Assembly: GCA_034008185.1 (NCBI GenBank)
Contig: CM067082.1
Coordinates: forward strand, 4,572,984 to 4,636,983
Direction of reading: 5' to 3'
DNA: 64,000 nucleotides
Source of the DNA: Gorsachius magnificus
Lineage: Eukaryota; Chordata; Aves; Pelecaniformes; Ardeidae
The notes below the pieces were generated by a model that saw nothing but the letters and a program-made list of their open reading frames with translations, made no database searches and had not been told where the DNA came from. Both the position numbers and the translations under genes were made by a program. Below are positions 46,509 through 57,942 of this stretch, in pieces (positions within the stretch are counted from its first letter, which is position 1; the number at the start of each line of letters is the position of its first letter).

Positions 46509-48168
46509 GGCCGTCGCTTGTCGTTCACCCACATTCCAGGGAGGGCAGGTGCAGGATCAAGAACTTTCCTTTTTCTTTTCCCCAGGAAAACAAATTAGGA
46601 TCTTCACTACTTGTAGCTAAAATTGCAGAAGAAAAGGCAGTTCCTTGCAAATGAAATTCGTGTAAATGAAATTCTGTAGTCCTTAATATAGGCTTGAACA
46701 GGTAGCTATGATGCTAATTGCTTTCTCTACAACTTAGAAATGTCATTTCTGAACACTTTTTTATTAAGAATACAATTTCAAATAAGTTTTATTAATCTGC
46801 ATGAGACTCACAGTGTATACAATTAGCAGTTAGAAAAATTAAGTTTTCGGCTGTTTTTAAGCTAACTGAAAATGGAAGCTATCTTGACTTATAGTCTCTT
46901 GCCATTTTTTTGTCTGAACATTTCAGATCTCACTAGTGTAATAGCTGAATGAAACGCTTAGACATCTCGATCCATTTTTTTCATAAGCATGGTATTATTG
47001 GTCTGACAGCTACAGTTCTTTAACGTTAAGTTTAGACTTCATGTTTTTGTTAGTGCAATTACTACAGAATAGTTTTCTTTGTAATTATTTTCAAGAAAAA
47101 CAAAAGCAATTGTTGTGGTTTCTAAGAAACTGCAGTGAATCCTTTTAGTCATACTGTTGAACAACTACTCCCAAGTCTGCTGCTTGTCAGGAGAGGGTGA
47201 CATCAGGTGCATGATGCTAACTGCAGAGGGAAGGAGCAGCAGCTGGGAGAGGTGACCAGCACTGACAGGTTCTTATCACAAGTGCTGAATTTTATGAATG
47301 TCATTGGAATACGCTGTGACAATTTTTAGCTCGGTGTTTTGCGTGCTGGTGAACTCGGGGCGGGGGGGAGGGTATTTCTTCGCATTTAAACCTGATTATC
47401 TCTGGATGAAGCTGCCATGGAGACAGGGTGTCTCTGGGCTCAGCTTCATGGGAGGGGGCATGCAGATTCTCTCTCATGGGCAAAGTTGTTGATTAATTGC
47501 ACTTTTTATGATCCTTTAACCTTCTGGCTGGGAACGCAGCAGCCAACGTAAAGGCACAGTGTCAGTACAACAAGGTAAACCGAAGGCCTACCTCTGTCAC
47601 TTTATGGCATAGTCTGGGTGTATAAAAATCTGTCTGAAACAGGTTTTAGGCCTTAAAATTTAATCCACTAGCATGTGTTGCTGTCCCAGTCCCTGTGTTG
47701 GAGGAATTGTAGGCTGGAGCTCTTCCAAGCTGCTGTACCAATGCCATCAGCATGCCCCCTTCCTTGATTCAGGACATAGCTGCAGTGCAAAGACTTTTTT
47801 TTTTCCGTGAAGAGCTTGAAAGAGTTCTGCTAATCTAATACAAAATAGGGTTTGGATCACTAGCAGTGTGCCCTGATCCATGGGCAGCCAAAGCTCAGAG
47901 ATCCAGCAGCCATTTAGAGAAACTTTAGAAACCGAACTCCCCTTTGTTGTCATATAAGAACTGTTTGTGACGCTACTTAACTCATTTTTTGCATGGATCT
48001 CCGGGCTGCAGTCAATCCGTGTGCTGAACAGACAAATCACAGGTCATCATAAGATTTCTGCTGCCTCAAACTTCTCATACTACAGTCCTTTAAAATACAG
48101 GTGTAAATCATGCTGCAGTAGAGTCATTCAAAAGAAGAATATATATTTCACAATGACAAGCAGTTTTT

Positions 48169-48174
48169 AATAAA
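48169..48174 (+). terminator. Proximal AATAAA in the SLC45A4 3' UTR (candidate)
   Basis: A canonical hexamer in TTTTTAATAAATTAC lies 1.66 kb after the stop codon. Use is unproven. The downstream 60 bases are AT-rich with only weak GT content. Confidence 0.25.
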
Positions 48175-50900
48175 TTACTTGAATTGTCAATATATTTAAG
48201 AAATTTATGGTTTGGTATATTGGAAGTTAATGCGCAGTCTGGGCCAGCATCAGTGACGAATCCCTGGTGGCGTACATGGGTTTCATAGCTGAGGGCTTTC
48301 AGTCAGTGCCGATGTCTCATGCTATCAAGGGTGACAATGTTGGTTTTAGGCCGGTGAAATCACCCAGCACTAAACTACACGTAATCACGCAGGACTTAGA
48401 GGGTTGGGGTTTTTTTTGTTTCGCGTGTGTTGAGAAAGTCTTTTTTTTTCTTTAAGGTGAATATTTTTTTATTTAGAACACATACTGTGAACTGTGTTCA
48501 GGCAGGGTAATAATACTACTGAACAATATGAGACCTTATTGAAGAAATCAGTTGTGAGAAATATTTTAAGTGAACTTCTGCCGTGAATTTTATCATCTCA
48601 ATTACATTTAATATATTCTGGTGATGTTCATATATAACAGAGATGAGTTGTATTTCACCCTGTAACTGGCATTCATGTAAAATACACACCAAGTTAGACA
48701 TTTTAAAGTGGCTTTAATATTTTTAAAGCTCCTTAAACATTCTGCTTTTGGTTAAATGAACGCTGTCCTTCTTTTAATCTCTATTTCTGGAAAGGTTCTT
48801 CTGCAGTTTAAAAATCCGCAGCTTTTGGCCAGCACCAGCCTTACCCTCTTCCCCAGGAGCTTCGTGGATCAGCGTGGTTTCAAATCGCCACTGCTCCACA
48901 TAGCACCTTCGTTAGCCAAGATTTCTTTCACAGCACCATCGAGCTGACCACGGTCTAGCGGCGAAGAGGGAGAAGAAGTTGCAGCTCCCTCTCTCTTCAC
49001 ACCCAGCAGAGGGAATGTGAAAACGTTTTGGGGGTGAGCTCACGCACGGTTATTTAGCTTTCTTAGTCAGGGTGAGGAGGGGAGGAAGGATGTTTCGAAC
49101 CCCAGGGGTTTCAATCAAAGGCAGGGCAGGTCCAATTTTGTCCCAGCCAGCATTTGGCGTAGCCTCATTTCTAAGAATTGGATGTTAAAATCCATATTTG
49201 GAGTTGTTTATGGGGCTGTTCAATTACCGTTCATACCACACGAATATGCACACTGCCTTGTAGCAGGAAGCTCTATTTCACTCCCCTGTAAAGCCGAAGG
49301 AAACAATTATCCATTGTAAGCATGCTGAAGTATTTGTAGTGTTGCCAGAAGAATTAACTTGGGGGAGCTCCTGCCAAAGTATCTCCTCCTGTACCTTGGC
49401 CAGCCTGGGAAACCACCATGCTGGCTTCCACTCTGCTGCCGGCGAGGGCTCCCGAGATCTTTCATAGTAACACTTTTTCTTCAGTTTAAGAGTTTTCTTT
49501 CTAGCCCCAGCACTTCTCAGGGTAGAGTGGCCAATGGTTTATTTCTTCGTGTGTCTCTTACCTTATCTTTTGATACAGAGTTGATTTTTTTTTTTTTTGG
49601 TCACGATTTTATGTGTTTATTGCAGAAGTTGTGGGAAGAGAGATTTGAAGGGGCTTTTTTTTTTTTAACTCCTAGTGACAATAAGCGTCACTTTTTGTTT
49701 GTCGGTGTTACTGTACAATCAAATTCATCCAACGTGCTCCATCTCTTTGGGCCTTTACTGCAGTAGGCTTAAGGTTCAGTGGTTTCATTCTGTGTTGCTC
49801 TATACCGTACACAATTTTAACTTATTCTGCTGCTGTCCCGGTGACATGCAACACCTCGGACATTAGATGCCATTAGTGCTCAGATTCTCAAGTGCTGTAG
49901 TCGGTAAGCTGCACATCTAGAAATATTTCGCATGAGAGCAGAGAAGCTCCAACTTTAACTGCTCGGAAAGGCGTAGTGTGTATTTTGCACCGTTGGGTTA
50001 TTGCAAGAGTCCAGTCAGGTCTGCACTGTTCGTGGATGGCAATCTCAGACTCCAGAAGCAATAATTTCTTAGGAATGTTTCTCTTCCTGCTGGTTAGATG
50101 ACTTTCATAGAGATTTATTACCTAAATAGCCTTTTAATAACATGAATCTGGTCATTTGCTAGCGCTGGCAGTAAGCAGTTATGGAAAGATGTGGGTTGTT
50201 CATCATCAGAAGGGAGGAAGCCAGTAAATTCATCGGAGGTTAGTACTCCTTGAAACACGCAATGTCCCTTTCCCCTTTCCCTTGGAGCCTTTTTCTAGAC
50301 TATGAAATGCTCCCAGCTCAGCGGGCTGAAAAGGAGGCAGCTGCAAATTCAGCTGCCCGGTTTTCTTGTCAGTGCCAATGCTGGCGTGTGGACCCCACAA
50401 TGAAATAGGCTTGCGTGAGGTTTTCCACGGAGGCATGGAAGCGAGGGCTGAGCTTTTCTCATTTCTCTCCCATCCAATCTGAATTCCCCCCCCCAGCACT
50501 TGGAATGACAGTGGCAACAACAGTGATTATTGCCAGGTACCTCGTTAAAACCTCAGTTCCATCATTAGAAACGCACCCACCCACCCTCGGTTGGTGATGA
50601 GCTCGGGCTTCCTCCAACATCCACCATTAAAGGCAGGATTCGCAAGGTACCAGTGAGGTCTTGTGGCCATGTGGATTGAGGTCACATTTACAAATAAAAG
50701 TGGAGAAAGTCACCATTTGTTCCTGGAAGAGCTCCCTCCGTGTCTGGGCACGAGGGGAGTTCGGGGGGGGGGTTCCTTTTCGGTGGTCACTCACGTTTTC
50801 AGTAATTTTGTGTAGACACGTAGCCGGCTTGCGTGAGGCTCCGTTGTTCGGTCCCTGCGATGAATTGTAGTTCAGCCACTGAGACTTGGGGGTTTTTTAG

Positions 50901-50962
50901 GTGTGTGTGTGTGTATGAATATGTATCTGTGTGTATATACACTTATATACACACTGCTTGGG
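50901..50962. repeat. GT/TA-rich simple repeat in the 3' UTR
   Basis: Seven GT units at 50901-50914 are followed by mixed GTAT and TATACAC sequence. This is low-complexity DNA inside the inferred SLC45A4 3' UTR. Confidence 0.75.
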
Positions 50963-52159
50963 CCAAAATACCTTGGGTGGTTGTGTGCTCATCATCAACT
51001 GTACTCAACAAATGTTTCCAACTGAGTTCCTCCAGGTTTCCCTCATCCCAGTCCCATGCGAGATGAGCTCAGCTATAAATATGTATCCTATTTAAATGAG
51101 TAAGTAAACTCCTGCATGATATTCCAAGCACATGTAGCAGCTTCGGCATCTGAAGTATCTATTGTGAAAGAGAAGTTGGTTTTATTTGCAGCTGTTTTGT
51201 CCTTGTTTCCTTTTAATAGGCCAAATAAATGTAACGAACACCAAATGTTGCACAGAAATGTTATTAATGACTGTGTAGAAGAAGAAATACCAAATTTTAT
51301 TTTTCTTTGCAGAAACTTTATGGTTACAGAGAGTCCTCTAGCTGTTATTCTTCCTTAAACGACAAAGCTGAACGTTTGTTGAAGTGCGTTGAAAATGGTC
51401 ATTTTTAAAAAGCGGAGCTACCCAAAGTTTTCTGTTTCTCATGTTGCATCCAGAACGCTGGCAGAGGCGAGCTGCAGAAGCTCATGTTATCAACCAGCCT
51501 TTTGTCTTCAAGGCTGAGCAGCCCCGGCAGTTAGGAAATTGTGTCGGATAACCACAGAAAGGCTGGGTTGCCTTTTCGTAATGTCATGCTAACGCCTGCC
51601 GGGGCACCGAGGTCTGTTCATTGAGGTGGTTTAGTTCTTTAATTTAAATTAAGATTACCTCCTGCAAAACCCGTTTGGTTTGGTTCCTCAAGCCGAGCAG
51701 CCCTGCGGCTCAGCTCTTCCAACCTCACCTTCCCTCGGCCCGGGGAGCACAGGGACCATGAGGGGAGCCCGGCAGCAGAGAGCATCTGCCGAAACAAAAA
51801 GGCTTTCAATGGCCTCGTGACCTGCTGAAGCTGTAGCAAAAACCCAGGGTGCGGTTCAATTTGGCGTGCTCTGACACATTTTTTTTCTTAAATTTTGAAA
51901 TTGGGGGTGAAACTCTAGGAGTGTTCAGCCAAACCAGGCATTGCCTCATTTAGTCTGCACCTGTTCAGTGGTAGCCAAAGCGTAGTAAATAGCCCCAAAA
52001 CCCAGACAGACTTCTTTCAACAAATGGGCAGTTCCCAATATTTTTTTTTTTTTTTTCCCTGTTGTAACATGAACACTAAGCCCTTTTGGTAGCCAAATGA
52101 CCAGCTTTTTTTAAATGCCTCATATTAATAGAAAGCTGCATATAGGCATCTCATAGCGG

Positions 52160-52200
52160 AAAAAAAAAAACCAAAAAAAAAACCACAAAAAAAAGAAGAG
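52160..52200. repeat. A-rich low-complexity tract in the 3' UTR
   Basis: Three A runs separated by CC or CCAC end in AAGAAGAG. They lie in the distal part of the SLC45A4 3' UTR, about 430 bases before the distal poly(A) signal. Confidence 0.8.
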
Positions 52201-52627
52201 AGAATATTTAGTTCCTTTGTGAACTGGCCATATGACAACTACTTTTTTATCAACTTATTAAGTTGGGGCACTATAATAGCTCTTGCTGAGTTTAGCAATG
52301 TTTATAAGCATGTGTTAAACACATAATGTTAAGTTTTATGAGGAAAAAGGGATAAAGAAAAGTAATGTCACAGATGAATGTTTGAGTGCGTAGACGGCAT
52401 AATGTATGTATGGTTTTTATTTCTACACTGTTGAGCTTATTTTCTGTTTTAAGGTTAAAAAAGAGATTTGTTGCATGAGAACTGTTTTACTGTATTCTGC
52501 ACTTTCTGTTCCTTTTGTATAATCTTGATTTTTTTTTCCATTTACGCATAGAAAAGAAAAATCAATTTAGAGATATTCTACTCCACAAGACATTGTGTTC
52601 CAATCCATTGTTCTGAAGTTCGATCTT

Positions 52628-52633
52628 AATAAA
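52628..52633 (+). terminator. SLC45A4: Distal AATAAA polyadenylation signal of SLC45A4 (candidate)
   Basis: A canonical AATAAA is followed by a GT/T-rich segment at about 52652-52677, the arrangement expected of a cleavage site near 52645-52655. A CR1 fragment starts about 30 bases beyond. Confidence 0.5.
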
Positions 52634-52679
52634 CATTTCCGTAAGAGTTGGTGGCTCGCGTTCCTGTGTTCTTTGTAGG

Positions 52680-52936
52680 AAATGTAAGTAGGACAAGGGA
52701 AAACAGCCTCAGGTTGCGCCAGGGGAGGTTGAGGTTGGGCATGAGGAAAAAATTCTTCCCCGAAAGGGTTGTCAAGCACTGGAAGGGGCTGCCCAGGAAA
52801 GTGGTCGAGTCCCCATTTAAAAGCTGGGCAGAGGAGGTGCTTAGGGACACGGTTTAGTGGTGGGATGGCAGGGTTAGGTTAACGGTTGGACTTGATGATC
52901 TTAAGTCTTTTCCAACCTAAACGATTCCATGATCCA
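52680..52936 (+). mobile_element. CR1 LINE 3' fragment
   Basis: Sense-oriented, 5'-truncated CR1 of about 255 bp. It contains the C-terminal ORF2 peptides SLRLRQGRLRLGMRKKFF and VVKHWKGLPRKVVES, the 3' UTR phrase GGTTGGACTTGATGATCTTA, and a degraded GATTCCATGATCC end. It begins immediately after the likely SLC45A4 cleavage site. Confidence 0.88.
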
Positions 52937-53991
52937 ATGGCAGAGGCGTGCGTCATTTCAGCAATGCTCCCTGCCCCAGGCCAAGTGCTGCTGCTGCTTC
53001 TCCTCATCCCTAAGCTGTGCAAGACAAATAACATTCACTTATTTCCCAGGGCTTAATTAATATTTCTAAAAATGCTGCTACCAAATATTAGCTGACAAAA
53101 AAACCCAAGCGTTACAGTTTGCGAAAGCTTGAGAAACTCACCTGAGGCTTGCAGGGTTCAGGTGTAAGGAAGGAGGGAGCACAGACAGAGCCGCAAACCA
53201 GAGATGCCTGGGAGGGGCGCGTGTCCCCCACCACAGGCTCTGCTCTTGCCCGGGTTGCTCTGACCCAGCCCCAGGGGGAGATGAGGGGTGGTGGCTGTCA
53301 TCTGCGAAGCCAGCAAAGTCCCTCATCTCCCATGCCACCACCGAGAGCGGTACCAGGGCCAAAGGGCTGTGTCTGGGGTCTGCCCTTCAAGGGCGGGGCT
53401 CTGGCTCTTGCCCTTGCAGCAGGGAGGGTCTTGTCCCTCCTCTGCCAGCACATCAGCCTTTTCCCACTCTGCCTTACCAGGGTGTGTGATCCCTCTGCAC
53501 AGGACGGCCTGGGGGCATTTCATCTTCCAAAGCAACCAGTTCACATCCAAACTGATGAACCATAAGCAACCATTCTCAAGTTACAAGAGAGGGGAAAGCC
53601 AGGGGATCTCTGTCATACTACAAATCTGAGAGGGTTAAACTTGCAATGTGAAGAACTAGGTCGTCCCCTGCTTTGATTTCTAGCAGTTTACTCAACGGAT
53701 TTGATCTGTGACTTCTCCTGAGGGTACCTCTTCAGAATCGGTATCAGCAGCTCAGAGAAGTCAGTGCCCATGCAGCGTTTGGTTCATTTTTGACTAAACA
53801 CAGCTCAGCTGCACTCTGTTTTCTCACTGGACCTGAGGTTAAGGAAGAAGTGAAAACACAAAATGCAGTAAGTCTGACTTTAGGCCTGGGCTGTGAACTT
53901 GCTTTTTCACCAGCGCCAAGGGGAGAGCATGGACCCTGCCTCGTCAGGGAAGGAGCTGCTCCAACTACCTACAGAAGACCCAGAGGAGGGC
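52937..53991. other. Intergenic, GC-rich, no gene recognised
   Basis: Unique-looking sequence that becomes GC-rich from about 53130. Open frames occur on both strands but match nothing I know and lack gene-like structure. Confidence 0.5.
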
Positions 53992-54119
53992 TGTGCTGGT
54001 TTTGGCTGGGAAAGACTTAATTTTCTTCATCATAGCTAGCACAGGGCTGCTATGAGATATTGAAGAAGGAGCAAGTGGCTGCGTGGTGCTTAGTTGCCAG
54101 CTGGGGTTAATCCACAACA
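53992..54119 (+). mobile_element. Internally deleted avian LTR remnant
   Basis: The first part, TGTGCTGGTTTTGGCTGGGA followed by TTAATTTTCTTCAT, and the last part, GTGCTTAGTTGCCAGCTGGG followed by TTAATCCACAACA, are the two ends of a bird endogenous-retrovirus LTR that I recognise. The whole middle (several hundred bases) is missing. TG and CA ends remain, but flanking five-base sequences do not match, so no target duplication survives. Confidence 0.65.
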
Positions 54120-56140
54120 AAGACAGAAGTCTCACCACCTCCTTTTGCTCAGCAGAGCCCTGGGCTTTCATCCTCACCCTGGGGACTCCACCTGACAGAG
54201 CCCAAAGTGAAGCGGGGATTAAGTGGCAGGGACCATCCTGCATCCCCAGCCTCTCCTGGCGCAATTAAAAGTGAAGAGGCCAAGGGGATGTGAAAGCAGC
54301 AAAGAAATAAACCTGAACCTCCCTGGAGTTGGTCTCGCAAGGTGTGACACTGAGCCCCTCTCTGGCCATGCATCTCCCCCCATGTGTCTGCACATCCCAT
54401 CCCTGTGCCTGCTCCCTCTTCCTCCTTTCCAGTGCTGCAGTAGGATGCAGCCAGGGCAGAGCAGCAGGAAGCAGAAACCTCTTGGGTGCTGTTGTTCCTG
54501 CAGGGTGATCCCCGGCAAGGCGGAGAGGCAAGAAGGCCCATTGCTCAGCTCAGGAGATGCGATAACCCCTGACCCTGGGAAGGGGACGCTGCCATCCCCA
54601 GCCAGGGGCACTGGGTCCCTCCTTGGGGTGGGAGCAGGGTGTCAGGTCTGGCCTGGCCGAAGCGTGCTGAGGAAGGGGCAAGGACAGAGGAGCTGCATCG
54701 CTCCCCGAGCTATCACTCGAGTTAAACAAATAGCTCACAGTGGCCTTGGAGCAGCTGGGAACGGCTCAGAGAGGTGCCTGCCCCAGTACTCCCCTGGCTT
54801 TCTGTCTGGACAGAGGACAGAACAGCCAGCAAACCAGTATCTTCCCCCCAGTCTGCCCCAGAGGGGTCAGTCCCTGCATCCCTCAGGCTTTAGAGCAGCT
54901 GGGGTGGCATCTCTCCCATCCTGGGGGAGGGGTGGGGAAGGGGTGGCCGTGGTCCCAATGTCCATCACCAGCCCTCAACACTGGAAGGGGAAGTAAAGCC
55001 GCCTGCTGCCAGGGGTTAAGTATTTACAGAGGAAAAGCCAAAGGCTGCTTGGCACCACCTCTGTGTGGCAGCTGCCGCTGGTTGCAGGCTCTGCTGAGAA
55101 GACCCAACCCAGCCATGCCCTGCAGGATCAGGCCCTATTGCGCACCCTGTGTGGTTGCCCCCACAGAGGCACCAAGCGGAGCTGAGACCCCGTGCGCTCC
55201 CAGACCAACCCCTCCCCACTGCTGCCTACTCCCCAGCAGCTCCGGCCTCACTGTGCGATGCATTCGTGAGTACAGAGCTCGCTGGGGACGCAGGATGTAC
55301 CTGTGGGGTGTCACCATCTTCCAGGTGGTGACACCATGCACACACACTCAAGTCGGGGTGCCATACAGCGGGCAGCCCTTCACACCCTGAAGAGGGGCAG
55401 GAGACAGCCACGCAGCAGGGAACCAGCTCTGGAGAGCCAATGTGATGACAGGGGGGTTGCTGTAGGACAGTGGCCCAAATCCTGGGGCCAAGAGTGGCCG
55501 GCAGCTGCTGCGGCTCCCAGCCCTGAGCAGGCAGCATTTGCCTCCTTTTCCAGGTCTGGGAGGCTGCACTGGTGCCATGGCATTTGTGCAGCATCCTCCC
55601 TATCCTGACACCTGGGCTGGCACAGAGGCCACCTACCCCTGCTGAGAGCAGGGGACCTGTGCTGAGGCACTGGGGTAAAGCAGCCACAGAGAGGGAAGCC
55701 AGAAACCAGGGGAAGCCTGCAGGCTACAATCCTACCTCGTCCTCGACCCCCAAGCAGCAGCTGACCCCATCGCATCAATGCCATGCAGCAAAAAACAGCC
55801 CCTGCCATGGGGTGTCCCTGGGCAGGCATGTGGAAAGGGCTGGCAACACGGCAGCTGAAATGGATGCAGAAAGAGTAAGAGAGGTAAGGAATTCATGGCA
55901 GTGGGGTGAGGCTTTTTGTTTCATTTGCTCTAAAAGGCCGACAGCAAAGGGCAGGATTCAGTGGGGACTTATGGACAAAGGGGCCACGTCCTACAACCAG
56001 ACCTGCAGCAGCCCATGAACACAGACTGGAAGGTAGAGGAAGGGGCTGTTTCCTAACTCACTGCATGGCCCTGTCAGGGAGATCACAGCCAGCACAAGCC
56101 AGCCTGAATTCCCAAGCGGCTCCCATCTCCACAGCCAGAG
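54120..56140. other. GC-rich intergenic block with long unassigned open frames
   Basis: Frames of up to 257 codons (54223-54996, + strand) and 216 codons (54740-55390, + strand), with competing long frames on the other strand, are seen here. None shows a known domain, and the proteins are rich in Pro, Ser, Gly, Cys and Arg as expected from translated GC-rich noncoding DNA. I do not call a gene. Confidence 0.5.
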
Positions 56141-56180
56141 ACACTTCTATTTCTAGAAGCAAACTTCTATTTCTAGAAGC
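56141..56180. repeat. 20-bp tandem repeat, two copies, with palindromic core
   Basis: The unit AAACTTCTATTTCTAGAAGC occurs twice in a row (first copy starts ACAC instead of AAAC). Each copy contains the palindrome CTTCTAGAAG in interrupted form around TTCTAGAA. Confidence 0.85.
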
Positions 56181-56203
56181 AAACACTGCCATCCCTTGGT
56201 TTG

Positions 56204-57942
56204 AATCACAGAATGCTAGAACAGCTCAAGTTGGAAGGGACCCATAAGGATCATCGAGTCCAACTCCCTGCTCCTCGCAGGACTACCTAAAACTAAACCA
56301 TATGACTAAGGGCATCATCCAGATGCTCCTTGCACTCTGACAGGCTTGGTGCTGCAACCACTTCCCTAGGGAGCCTGTTCCACTGACTGACCACTCTCTC
56401 CACGAAGAACCTTTTCCTAATGTCCAATCTGAACTTCCCCTGACACAGCTTCATCCCATTCCTCATGGCCTGTCACTGGTGACCAGAGATCAGCACCTCC
56501 CGCTCCGCCGCCCCCCCTTAAGGAAGCTATAGTCTGTGATGAGGTCACCCCTCAACCTTCTCTTCTCCAGGCTGAACAAGCCTCCTTGGTCGCCCTCCTC
56601 TGGACACACTCGAATAGTCTGATGTCCTTCTTACACTGAGGCACCCAAAACTGCACAAAATACTCGAGGTCGGGCCACACCAGTGCAGTGTAGAGTGGGA
56701 CAATCGCCTTAACCAGCTACCTACGCTGTGCTTGATGCACCCCCACTTGGCCCTTTTGGCTGCCAGGGCAGACTGTTAGCACAACATCCCTCAAACGCTG
56801 GCGTGCTACCCCAGGCTTATCTCTAGCAAGCCTGGTTTTAGCCCTTCCCCGCCCTCAAATCTAGTTTAAAGCTCTTTCCATAAGCGCTGCTCACTCCTAC
56901 ACAAAGATCCTTTTCCCTTTTTGAGAAAGGAGTGCCCCATCTGTCACCAGCAGGCCTGGTGTTGTGTAGACTGATCAAAAACCCAAAAATTCTGCCAGTG
57001 ACACCAGACTCTGAGCCAGGTATTGATCTCCTGGGTCTTCCTGAGTCTTCCCTCATCATACCCTGCCACTGGAAGGACAAAGGAGAACACTGCTTGTGCA
57101 CCTGATCCCTTAACCAGTTGTCCCAAGGCCCTGAAGTCTCTCTTGATTGCCCTTGGACTTCTCATTGCAATTTCATTGCTGCCAACATGAAAAATCAGTA
57201 ATGAATAATAATCCAAGGGCCGTACCAGGGTAGGATGCTTTCTCATCCCATCTTTAACCCAGGCCCCAGGGTGGCAGCAGACTTCCCTAGAGCAGTGGGT
57301 CCAGTTGGCACATTGGGCCTTCTGTTCCCCACAGAAGGGAGTCTCCTATGGCCAAGCCCCATCTTTTTTTCTTTATGGAAGCAGTTTTGACACAGGGTGT
57401 AGGTTGGGCCATTATCCTCACTGTTGTTCGGTTCCACTTGCAGAGCCCCGTACCTGTTACGTGAGGGCATCTGGGCAGGCCGAGCAGTCACAGAGGAGAC
57501 GGGCCTGCTGCGACAGGCGGGAACTTGTTGCCATTGCCCGCATCCCCGAAATCCCTGCGTTCAGCCAGGCAGAGAGAGGACAGGGAATCCTCCGGACAAC
57601 GTGTCCTGTTGCCTGACAGGCCTGTCCCAGGGACGGCAGGGTGCGCTTCCAGCAGTCTGTCTGTCCCTCACACTCCCTGATGCTCCTCACCCTCCTCGCC
57701 TCCTCCCAGGGCTCTGTCACCCAGGAGAAGGAGTTCCTGTCCCTGGGCGCAGCTCCCAGATGGGTGCTCACTGCTGCTGCCCGGTACTGGCCTCAGAGCA
57801 GGGCACAGCCTGCAGCCTGGCACCCGGCTGGCAGCGTGTTCCCACCAGAGCTCCGCCTGGGAAGCTGCCTCAGTCGTGGTGGATGCAGAGCTTGGAGAGG
57901 CCGTGGCCGCCTGCTGGGCGGGCACCATTGCTCCCTGGTATG
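56204..57942 (-). mobile_element. Internally deleted CR1 LINE: ORF1 joined to the ORF2 3' end
   Basis: Read on the minus strand from 57942 downward, this holds an ORF1 with decayed peptides: RRVRSIRECEGQTDCWKRTL, the RYGALQVE motif, YYSLLIFHVGSNEIA and [20 protein letters not shown]. It closes with AGAGCTTTAAACTAG, the usual ORF1 end. About 40-80 bases later it continues with the last part of ORF2 and the 3' UTR, ending in the GGAAGGGACC/ATTCTGTGATTC-type terminus at about 56204. Most of ORF2 (endonuclease and reverse transcriptase, roughly 2 kb) is absent. Order and orientation fit one element with an internal deletion, but two nearby insertions are possible. The 5' edge is approximate. Confidence 0.8.
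56861..57930 (-). pseudogene. CR1 ORF1 remnant in the deleted element
   Basis: The frame is broken several times. The N-part (MVPAQQAATASPSSASTTTE) is at 57928 and below, RSIRECEGQTDCWKRTLPSL near 57670 and the esterase-like part within 56944-57246. The block III motif reads HVGSNE, keeping the Asn that the 18-kb copy has lost. The segment around the block I motif reads LPSVGNRRPN out of frame, so it is degraded. Confidence 0.7.

Larger units (their letters stand above)
46509..52650 (+). other. SLC45A4: SLC45A4 3' untranslated region (inferred end)
   Basis: Noncoding sequence after the stop runs about 6.1 kb with no recognised coding exon or interspersed repeat. AATAAA hexamers on this strand include those at 48169, 50693, 51224 and 52628, so alternative 3' ends are possible. 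The distal one is favoured: it ends a long AT-rich tract and is followed 30-43 bases later by a T/GT-rich element (TGTTCTTTGT). Mammalian SLC45A4 also has a multi-kilobase 3' UTR as I recall. The end position is an inference. Confidence 0.6.

Noticed and set aside
54223..54996. 257-codon + strand open frame as a new gene
   Set aside because: GC-rich, low-complexity composition, no domain, overlapping long frames on the other strand and no splice or promoter context.
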